From: an uncultured Clostridia bacterium
Lineage (GTDB): Bacteria > Bacillota > Clostridia > Oscillospirales > Oscillospiraceae
DNA: 12,193 nt
NCBI GenBank assembly: GCA_937907715.1
Contig: CALERM010000154.1
Span: forward strand, 1-12,193
Reading direction: 5' to 3'
Each line of letters begins with the position of its first letter. Position 1 is the stretch's first letter. Both the position numbers and the translations under genes were made by a program. This document shows positions 1 through 4,829 of the stretch, piece by piece. The notes under the pieces are model-generated. The model had not been told where the DNA came from, made no database searches, and saw only the letters and a program-made list of their open reading frames with translations.

Positions 1-23
1 TTCTGAAGTTTGAAAAACTGCCT

Positions 24-55
24 CAGCGTGTCAAAAAGACTTTTTTGACACGCTG
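24..55. repeat. 14-bp hairpin with A/T run at the loop
   Basis: Arms CAGCGTGTCAAAAA (24-37) and TTTTTGACACGCTG (42-55) are perfectly complementary around a 4-nt loop. The A/T run lies next to the loop and the GC part at the base, so neither strand has the GC-stem-then-T-run form of a standard intrinsic terminator. It lies just beyond the recR terminator hairpin. It may be a dispersed intergenic repeat or an accessory terminator; the gene on its left is outside the window. Confidence 0.6.
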
Positions 56-57
56 GC

Positions 58-89
58 AACCCCCCGACCTGCTTACAGGTCGGGGGGTT
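58..89. terminator. Intrinsic terminator at the end of the recR operon (possibly bidirectional)
   Basis: Arms AACCCCCCGACCTG (58-71) and CAGGTCGGGGGGTT (76-89) form a perfect 14-bp stem with a 4-nt loop. It begins 3 nt beyond the recR stop codon. On the plus strand the stem runs into TTTGTTTACATTT, a better T-tract than the TTGCC that follows on the minus strand. It therefore suits a convergent plus-strand gene beyond the left edge as well as recR. Confidence 0.7.
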
Positions 90-92
90 TGT

Positions 93-692
93 TTACATTT
101 CTCTGCGTCCTTCCAGTGCGCGCAGCAGCGTCACCTCGTCGGCGTATTCCAGCTGACTGCCGACCGGAATGCCGTAGGCAAGGCGCGTCACCTTCACGCC
201 GATGGGTCTTAAAAGCCTCGATAAGTACATCGCAGTCGCCTCGCCCTCGGTGTCGGGATTCGTCGCCATAATGACCTCCTGTACGCTGCCGTCTTTGAGC
301 CGCTCCAGAAGCTCTCGAATGCGGATATCGTCGGGTCCCACATGGTTGAGCGGCGAAATGACGCCGTGCAGCACATGATACACGCCCGTATACTCGCGCG
401 AACGCTCCATCGCAATCACATCGCGCGGCTCTGCCACGACGCAGATGGTCGTATGGTCGCGCGTTTCGTCGGCGCAGATTCCGCAAAGCGCCTGATCGGT
501 CAGATTCTGACAGACCGGACAGGTGTGAATCGTCCGTTTCGCGTCCAGAATCGCGTCGGCAAATTCCTGCGCCTGCTCCTGCGGCATGGAAAGCACCTGA
601 AAGGCAAGGCGCTGCGCGGTCTTGCTGCCGATGCCGGGCAGGCGCGCAAACTGTTCGCTCAGCCGCTCGAGCGCGGCGGGGAAGGTTTTCAT
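93..692 (-). CDS. recR: Recombination mediator protein RecR
   Basis: RecR acts with RecF and RecO in the cytoplasm to load RecA on single-stranded gaps coated with SSB. The 199-aa length is normal for the family. Visible in order are an N-terminal helix-hairpin-helix (LPGIGSKTAQRLAFQ, residues 18-32), a four-cysteine zinc site (C58, C61, C70, C73), and a Toprim domain from about residue 80 with the signatures YHVLHGVISPL and ATNPDTEGEAT. The conserved C-terminal segment AYGIPVGSQLEYADEVTL follows. The start overlaps the ybaB stop as ATGA (689-692) and lacks a strong ribosome binding site of its own, which suggests translational coupling. One oddity is that the position usually Glu in the Toprim motif VVExP is Ala87 here (VVAEP). 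It is the last gene of the dnaX-ybaB-recR operon, a conserved Firmicute order. Confidence 0.97.
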   Translation of the reverse strand: MKTFPAALERLSEQFARLPGIGSKTAQRLAFQVLSMPQEQAQEFADAILDAKRTIHTCPVCQNLTDQALCGICADETRDHTTICVVAEPRDVIAMERSREYTGVYHVLHGVISPLNHVGPDDIRIRELLERLKDGSVQEVIMATNPDTEGEATAMYLSRLLRPIGVKVTRLAYGIPVGSQLEYADEVTLLRALEGRREM

Positions 693-1042
693 CCGAACAG
701 ACCGCCCAGGTTGAGCCCGCCCGTGAGCTTGCTCATGTTCTGCGCAGAGTCAGCCTCTGCCTTGCGCATTGCCTCATTGACCGCCGCAACGACCATATCC
801 TGTAACATTTCCACATCGTCGGGGTCGACTGCCTCCGGGTCAATCGTGACGCGCACCAGCTCGCGCTTGCCGCTGACGACCGCCGTAATCACGCCGCCGC
901 CCGCCGTCGCCTCATACTGCTTTTCCTCCATCTCCTGCTGCATCTTCAGAAGGTCCTGCTGCATCTTCTGCGCCTGCTTCATCATCTGCATCTGGTTCAT
1001 GCCGCCCATGGGCATGCCGCCGCGGTATCCGCCTTTTGCCAT
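689..1042 (-). CDS. YbaB/EbfC family nucleoid-associated protein
   Basis: This is a 117-aa member of the small dimeric YbaB/EbfC family, DNA-binding proteins associated with the nucleoid. The N-terminus is rich in Gly and Met (residues 4-20). A long amphipathic helix rich in Gln, Met and Lys follows (about 20-43), then the family core with GGGVITAVVSGKRELVRVTI (48-67), DPEAVDPDDVEMLQDMVVAA, and a Gly-rich tail. Start choice is supported by AAAGGAG (about 1052-1058), which overlaps the dnaX stop codon. The 13-nt gap to dnaX and the 4-nt overlap with recR place it in the middle of a tight operon. Position between dnaX and recR is the family's standard location (yaaK in Bacillus subtilis). The exact role in recombination or nucleoid structure is not shown by the sequence. 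Confidence 0.95.
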   Translation of the reverse strand: MAKGGYRGGMPMGGMNQMQMMKQAQKMQQDLLKMQQEMEEKQYEATAGGGVITAVVSGKRELVRVTIDPEAVDPDDVEMLQDMVVAAVNEAMRKAEADSAQNMSKLTGGLNLGGLFG

Positions 1043-1055
1043 GTTAAACTCTCCT

Positions 1056-2708
1056 TTATCTGATCGTCATAATATCGCTGTGTTCTTTTCCTCGCGCAAT
1101 AAGTGCGTCCATCGGGTCCTTGCCCGATGCGTCCGTCTGCCCGGCAAGCGCGAACTGCGCCTGCATGGGTCTGCCAAAAAACGCGCTTGCCTTCTGCGAT
1201 GCCAACTGCTGTACGCGCGGGTTTTTGATAATATCCAGCACAAACTGCGTCTGCGCCGTTAGAATGAGCGTATCGCCCTTCAAAACCGCCCGGACCGGTC
1301 CGCCGGGCGCAAAGAAGCCGCGTTCGCGCACGCCGAGGTCCTCTCTCAGGCTTTCCGCAAGCTCGGGCCAGCGCCGGTCCAGCTCTGCCTGCGCGCCGGT
1401 CTGCGGCGCGGGGTCTGCTGGGCTTTTCGGCTTTTCCAGCGGCGGAGTGAGTCCCGCCAGCGGGTCGTCCGCATCGTCCGGGAACGGCGGGCGATCGTCG
1501 TCATCGTCTGCTTCCGGCTGCGGCGCAGGGTTTGCCGCTGCACGCGCGGGCGCAAAATCGCCGGAGGCAAGGCGCGACTCCAGCTTGGAAACTCTTGCGC
1601 CGAGCGAGGATAGATCGAGCTTGAGGGACGGCTCGCACAGCTGCATCAGACACAGCTCCGCCGCCACGCGCGCATCGGCATTTTTTCCGACCGCGCCCTT
1701 CGCTGCCTGCACCAGAGACAAATCCCGCAGCAGCTCCGCCGGCGCAAATTGCTTTTCCAGCTCCACCGCCTGCGCCTCGTCCGCAATGCCCGAGAGCATC
1801 GAAATGCCGCTTCTGGGCGCCGCCTTCAGAACCAGAAGATCGCGGCACAGCGCCGACAGCTCGTCAAAAAGCGCTCCAAGATCCTTTCCCTCGGCGTAAA
1901 GCGTCTCGAAAATCGAAAGCGCCGCCGCCGTATCCTGCTTTGCTGCCGCCATCAGAAGCTCTGCCGTTCGCTTTGCACCGGCAAGCCCCAGCGTCCGGCA
2001 CACCAGCTCCTCCGTCAGCTCGCCCGTACACGCAGACGCGCATTGGTCAAGCAGGCTCACGCCGTCTCGCAGCGCGCCGTCTGCAAGCCTGGACAGCAGC
2101 CGCAGCGCCGCGGGCTCAATCTGGATGCCCTCCTGATAGGCGATGAAGTTGAGCCGGTCTGCGATGTCCTCGGGGCGAAGTCTTCGGAACGAGAAGCGCT
2201 GGCAGCGCGAAAGAATCGTCGCCGGGACCTTATTCAGCTCCGTCGTCGCCAGAATGAACAGCAGATGCTCCGGCGGCTCTTCGATGATTTTCAGCAGCGC
2301 GTTAAACGCCGCGATGGACAGCATGTGTACCTCGTCGATGATATACACACGCTTTTTGACCTCGCTGGGCGTATAGATCGCGTCATCGCGCAGAATGCGC
2401 ACCGAGTCCACGCCGTTATTCGACGCTGCGTCAATTTCCAGCACGTCCATGCAGCTTCCGTCGTCAATGGCTCTGCACGCCGCGCAGCAGTTGCAGGGGT
2501 TGCCGTCCTGCGGGTCGAGGCAGTTGACCGCCTTCGCCAGAATCTTCGCGCAGGAGGTCTTGCCGGTGCCGCGCGTGCCGGTAAACAGGTACGCATGGCT
2601 GAGCTTGCCCGTCTCGAGCTGCGCGCGCAGCGTGTCGGTCACGCCCTTCTGCCCCACTACGTCCGAAAACGTCTGGGGCCGGTATTTCCGATATAAAGCC
2701 TGATACAC
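1056..2708 (-). CDS. dnaX: DNA polymerase III subunit tau/gamma (clamp loader ATPase)
   Basis: DnaX is the AAA+ ATPase of the clamp loader that opens the beta clamp and couples polymerase to the replisome. Counting from the GTG start, the protein is 550 aa, close to the B. subtilis length. It opens with VYQALYRKYRPQTF, followed by Walker A GTRGTGKTS (44-52), a zinc knuckle with cysteines at 63, 72, 75 and 78, Walker B IIDEVH (about 123-128), and the sensor-1/arginine-finger segment ATILSRCQRF. A Pro/Asp-rich linker (about 390-435) leads to the C-terminal tau region. I chose GTG at 2708 because AAAGGGG lies 8 nt upstream and because family members start at (M)YQALYRKYRP. An in-frame ATG at 2729 would add 7 residues but sits almost at the predicted transcription start. 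It is first in the operon with ybaB and recR. Confidence 0.96.
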   Translation of the reverse strand: MYQALYRKYRPQTFSDVVGQKGVTDTLRAQLETGKLSHAYLFTGTRGTGKTSCAKILAKAVNCLDPQDGNPCNCCAACRAIDDGSCMDVLEIDAASNNGVDSVRILRDDAIYTPSEVKKRVYIIDEVHMLSIAAFNALLKIIEEPPEHLLFILATTELNKVPATILSRCQRFSFRRLRPEDIADRLNFIAYQEGIQIEPAALRLLSRLADGALRDGVSLLDQCASACTGELTEELVCRTLGLAGAKRTAELLMAAAKQDTAAALSIFETLYAEGKDLGALFDELSALCRDLLVLKAAPRSGISMLSGIADEAQAVELEKQFAPAELLRDLSLVQAAKGAVGKNADARVAAELCLMQLCEPSLKLDLSSLGARVSKLESRLASGDFAPARAAANPAPQPEADDDDDRPPFPDDADDPLAGLTPPLEKPKSPADPAPQTGAQAELDRRWPELAESLREDLGVRERGFFAPGGPVRAVLKGDTLILTAQTQFVLDIIKNPRVQQLASQKASAFFGRPMQAQFALAGQTDASGKDPMDALIARGKEHSDIMTIR

Positions 2709-2737
2709 GCATCCCACCCCTTTCGTCATACAAAGCT

Positions 2738-2743
2738 ATTATA
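2738..2743 (-). promoter_or_regulatory. Putative -10 box of the dnaX-ybaB-recR promoter
   Basis: A perfect TATAAT on the minus strand lies in an AT-rich patch 29 nt upstream of the GTG start. No good -35 hexamer is found at 16-18 nt (TTCCAT at 2761-2766 is weak). A start about 7 nt downstream would give a leader of roughly 20 nt carrying the AAAGGGG ribosome binding site. This favours the GTG start over the ATG at 2729. Confidence 0.5.
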
Positions 2744-2786
2744 CACAATTTCCAGAGAAAATGGAAGCCTAAAAAGCCTCGCAGAG

Positions 2787-2808
2787 TTTTGCGCCCGCAG
2801 GCGCAAAA
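2787..2808. repeat. Hairpin 1 of the SRP RNA-dnaX intergenic array
   Basis: Arms TTTTGCGCC and GGCGCAAAA form a 9-bp stem around CGCA. The outer bases GAGTTTT (2784-2790) can alternatively pair with AAAACTC (2816-2822), so two exclusive folds exist. It has 5' T and 3' A arms on both strands, so it is not a normal terminator. Confidence 0.6.
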
Positions 2809-2828
2809 TAAAATCAAAACTCATGTTA

Positions 2829-2850
2829 TCCGGCGGCTCCGCCGACCGGA
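2829..2850. repeat. Hairpin 2 of the SRP RNA-dnaX intergenic array
   Basis: TCCGG (2829-2833) pairs with CCGGA (2846-2850) and CGGC (2834-2837) with GCCG (2841-2844). A2845 is bulged and the triloop is TCC. This gives a 9-bp GC-rich stem with no following T-run on either strand. Confidence 0.5.
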
Positions 2851-2878
2851 AACATACCGCTCAGCCGGCGAACGTGAA

Positions 2879-2901
2879 TTTTGACAGCGAAGCTGTCAAA
2901 A
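2879..2901. repeat. Hairpin 3 of the SRP RNA-dnaX intergenic array
   Basis: TTTTGACAGC and GCTGTCAAAA form a perfect 10-bp stem with triloop GAA. It shares the T-flank/GC/triloop/GC/A-flank layout of hairpins 1 and 5. Confidence 0.65.
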
Positions 2902-2909
2902 CTTTGCGC

Positions 2910-2923
2910 TGCAGCCGGCTGCA
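2910..2923. repeat. 14-bp perfect palindrome in the intergenic array
   Basis: TGCAGCCGGCTGCA is fully self-complementary with no loop. It sits between hairpins 3 and 5. It could be a dimeric protein site or part of the same repeat cluster; no known site is recognised. Confidence 0.55.
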
Positions 2924-2927
2924 CTGT

Positions 2928-2962
2928 TTTTTGTCGGAAAGGCAAAGCCTTTCCGACAAAAA
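2928..2962. repeat. Hairpin 5 of the SRP RNA-dnaX intergenic array
   Basis: TTTTTGTCGGAAAGGC and GCCTTTCCGACAAAAA form a perfect 16-bp stem with triloop AAA. The right arm, read on the minus strand, supplies the T-tract that follows the SRP RNA terminator. The hairpin itself is followed by an A-run on both strands. Confidence 0.7.
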
Positions 2963-2964
2963 TA

Positions 2965-2999
2965 ATTCCCCGGACACAACAACGTTGTGTCCGGGGAAT
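2965..2999 (-). terminator. Intrinsic terminator of the SRP RNA gene
   Basis: ATTCCCCGGACACAAC (2965-2980) and GTTGTGTCCGGGGAAT (2984-2999) form a perfect 16-bp stem with a 3-nt loop. On the minus strand it is followed by TATTTTTG. It begins about 4 nt after the end of the SRP RNA helix, as expected for its terminator. Confidence 0.85.
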
Positions 3000-3002
3000 C
3001 CT

Positions 3003-3301
3003 TCCGGTACACAGTCAGACTGCACACCCTCCATCGAATACGCACTACATCCGTTACCCATACAGCCAGCTCGGAAACGGCTGCCTCGCGGCACACAGGG
3101 TGGACTGCTTAGTGCTGCTTGGTTCCCCACCTGACACGGTTCACAGAGCCCTATTGCGCAAGACCAAATCTTCAACGCCGCTTATATGGGTCAGACGACA
3201 CAATACGCACCCTCCGTCGGGAATTCCTCCCCGCTGTAGCGGATTGCGGGTAACAAGGCACCGCTATCTCCCCGAGTAGTGCAGCCTGACTGTGTACCGG
3301 A
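3003..3301 (-). ncRNA. ffs: Signal recognition particle RNA, large (Alu-containing) bacterial type
   Basis: This is the RNA scaffold of the signal recognition particle, which binds Ffh and targets ribosomes making membrane proteins. The ends pair in a long terminal helix: CCGGTACACAGTCAG (3286-3300) with CTGACTGTGTACCGG (3004-3018). Near the 5' end, the Alu-domain core is recognisable (GGGGAGATAGCGGTGCC, then CCGCAATCCGCTA and GGAATTCCC). Near the middle of the 3' half lies the conserved Ffh-binding helix 8 (3114-3135), with AGG on one side, a GGAA tetraloop at 3123-3126 and AAGCAGC on the other. The pairs closing the tetraloop are GG/CC instead of the common CC/GG, so pairing is kept. Length is about 300 nt, slightly longer than the 271 nt of B. 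subtilis. Exact mature ends are inferred from the helix. Placement before dnaX-ybaB-recR matches Bacillus and many Clostridia. Confidence 0.93.
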
Positions 3302-3321
3302 TCTCCGGCTTTGCAGTCTGC

Positions 3322-3540
3322 TCAGTCGAGCTTGCTCTCTACAAAGTCGACCAGCTCGCCGACAGTTGCGAGCTTCTCCTCCAGCTCCAGGTCAACGCCC
3401 AGCTGCTCTTCCAGATCCATGACCATCTCAACGGTATCCAGAGAATCGATGCCGAGGCTCTCGAATGTGGTCTCGGGCGTGATATCGTCGGGAGAGATAT
3501 CCAGCTGGTTTGCCAGATAGGCTTGGATTTTCTCAAACAT
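3322..3540 (-). CDS. acpP: Acyl carrier protein
   Basis: AcpP is a small acidic cytosolic protein that carries growing fatty acids as thioesters on a 4'-phosphopantetheine arm. It serves the type II fatty acid synthase and phospholipid acyltransferases. The 72-aa product has the phosphopantetheine attachment motif GIDSLDTVEMVMDLEE, with Ser33 as the modified residue. The acidic helix II and the terminal VGELVDFVESKL are typical. GGAGG lies 8 nt before the ATG (3549-3553). It stands alone, with no fab or plsX neighbour, between rpoD and the SRP RNA. A full promoter lies in the gap behind rpoD, and no terminator is seen between acpP and the SRP RNA 20 nt downstream, so the two are probably co-transcribed. 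Confidence 0.97.
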   Translation of the reverse strand: MFEKIQAYLANQLDISPDDITPETTFESLGIDSLDTVEMVMDLEEQLGVDLELEEKLATVGELVDFVESKLD

Positions 3541-3568
3541 GACAAATGCCTCCGTAAAACGGTAATAT

Positions 3569-3574
3569 ATTATA
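3569..3574 (-). promoter_or_regulatory. Second candidate -10 box (P2) for acpP
   Basis: A perfect TATAAT on the minus strand lies 28 nt before the acpP start codon. The -35 position at 17 nt holds only GTATCA. It would give a leader of about 20 nt. It may be an alternative to the stronger upstream promoter or a chance AT-rich match. Confidence 0.35.
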
Positions 3575-3590
3575 GAACTAAGACATGTCT

Positions 3591-3618
3591 ATGATACGGA
3601 AATTTTCCGCAATGTCAA
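3591..3618 (-). promoter_or_regulatory. Sigma-A type promoter (P1) for acpP, probably also SRP RNA
   Basis: A consensus TTGACA (3613-3618), a 16-nt spacer and TATCAT (3591-3596, five of six) lie in the short gap after rpoD. The spacer contains the inverted repeat CGGAAA-A-TTTCCG. The perfect palindrome AGACATGTCT (3581-3590) adjoins the -10 box at the expected transcription start. Either could be an operator. Confidence 0.75.
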
Positions 3619-3650
3619 GAAAAATTTTAGGCAAGGCGTTTTCCCGGCTC

Positions 3651-4826
3651 TCAATTCAGAAAATCGCGCAGCTTCTTGCTTCTCGACGGATGGCGAAGCT
3701 TGCGCAGCGCCTTGGATTCGATCTGGCGGATGCGCTCGCGCGTCACGTCAAATTCCTTGCCGACCTCCTCGAGCGTGTGCGGCTTTCCGTCGATCAGACC
3801 GAAGCGCATGCGAAGCACCTGCTCTTCGCGCGGTGTAAGCGTCGAAAGCACTTCTTCAAGCTGCTCGCGCAGCAGCGTATAAGACGCTTCCTCCGAGGGC
3901 TGCGAGGCTTCATCGTCCTGGATGAAATCGCCCAGATGGCTGTCCTCTTCCTCGCCGATCGGCGTCTCCAGCGACACCGGCTCCTGTGCGATTTTCAGAA
4001 TTTCCTCAACCTTGGAGACCTCCATGTGAAGCTCCTTCGCAATCTCCGTCGTTGTTGGCTCGCGTCCGAGCTTCTGGACCATGGAATGAGATGTCCGCAG
4101 CACGCGGTTGATCGTCTCGACCATATGTACCGGAATGCGGATAGTCCGCGCCTGATCGGCAATCGCGCGCGTGATGGACTGGCGAATCCACCAGGTGGCG
4201 TAGGTCGAGAATTTGTAGCCCTTGGTATAGTCGAATTTCTCAACCGCCTTCATGAGTCCCAGGTTGCCCTCCTGAATGAGGTCTAACAGCTGCATGCCGC
4301 GGCCGACATAGCGCTTGGCAATCGACACGACGAGACGGAGGTTTGCCTCCGACATGCGCTTGCGCGCCGCGTCGCGCTCCTGTTCGTTGCCCTCGACCAT
4401 CTTTTTTGCAACCTCGAGCTCTTCCTCCGGGGTCAGGAGCTTGATTTTTCCGATCTCCTTGAGATACATACGGACGGGGTCGTCGAGCTTGACGTTGGAG
4501 TCGTCGATGTCCTCCAGATTCTCATTGGAGACGTCGATGCCCTCGTCCTCAATCGCCTGCATCTCGCCGAGCGTCGGGTTGTCGAGTTCGGCGGTTCCGA
4601 TGAGATCCAGTACGTCTGACACATCGATTTCCACGCCCGCCGCTTCCAGAACGTCATAGAATTTTTCGGTCTGCTCCTCGGTCGCGTCCACGGCGTCAAG
4701 CGTCTCGACCAGCTTCTTTGACGCCACCTTGCCCGTCTTTTTGGACGCTTCGAGCAGCGCCTGCAATTTTGCGCGGTTTTCTTCGGTCAGATCCATTTTG
4801 CCCAGCAATTCCAGTTCCTTCGTCAT
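3651..4826 (-). CDS. rpoD: RNA polymerase primary sigma factor RpoD (SigA)
   Basis: This is the housekeeping sigma factor that directs RNA polymerase to TTGACA/TATAAT promoters. The 391-aa protein has a short region 1.1-like N-terminus (1-85), then region 1.2 (DDPVRMYLKEIGKIKLL, 115-131). Regions 2.1-2.4 follow (about 160-232), with DLIQEGNLGLMKAVEKFDY and the -10-reading FSTYATWWIRQSITRAI. Region 3 contains REPTTTEIAKEL. Region 4 ends with LTPREEQVLRMRFGL and the -35 helix-turn-helix TLEEVGKEFDVTRERIRQIE (351-370). The near-exact match to the RpoD signature rules out an alternative sigma factor. GGAGG at 4834-4838 overlaps the end of dnaG, and the gap to dnaG is 3 nt, so translation is probably coupled. 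A T-rich stretch follows the stop, but I see no convincing terminator hairpin before the acpP promoter. Confidence 0.98.
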   Translation of the reverse strand: MTKELELLGKMDLTEENRAKLQALLEASKKTGKVASKKLVETLDAVDATEEQTEKFYDVLEAAGVEIDVSDVLDLIGTAELDNPTLGEMQAIEDEGIDVSNENLEDIDDSNVKLDDPVRMYLKEIGKIKLLTPEEELEVAKKMVEGNEQERDAARKRMSEANLRLVVSIAKRYVGRGMQLLDLIQEGNLGLMKAVEKFDYTKGYKFSTYATWWIRQSITRAIADQARTIRIPVHMVETINRVLRTSHSMVQKLGREPTTTEIAKELHMEVSKVEEILKIAQEPVSLETPIGEEEDSHLGDFIQDDEASQPSEEASYTLLREQLEEVLSTLTPREEQVLRMRFGLIDGKPHTLEEVGKEFDVTRERIRQIESKALRKLRHPSRSKKLRDFLN

Positions 4827-4829
4827 CGT

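Noticed and set aside
342..1262. A 306-codon plus-strand frame opposite recR, ybaB and the dnaX end
   Set aside because: It spans three real genes in antisense and has no recognisable domain.
1680..1686. A AAA AAT slippery heptamer in dnaX, possible -1 frameshift giving a short gamma form
   Set aside because: The slip would cut into domain III (about residue 340) rather than just after it, and I see no clear stimulatory hairpin; probably a chance A-run.
1120..2696. Long plus-strand open frames (259 and 315 codons) opposite dnaX
   Set aside because: Low-complexity Ser/Ala/Arg-rich translations with no domain; shadows of a GC-rich gene whose minus-strand protein has all DnaX motifs.
2784..3000. 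CRISPR array
   Set aside because: The hairpin arms differ in sequence and there are no equal-length direct repeats or spacers.
2823..3279. Small open frames of 66-132 codons between acpP and dnaX
   Set aside because: They overlap the SRP RNA and hairpin array; their translations are compositionally odd and lack good ribosome binding sites.
3619..3650. Intrinsic terminator after rpoD
   Set aside because: A TTTTT stretch is present on the minus strand, but the upstream bases form only about three consecutive pairs.
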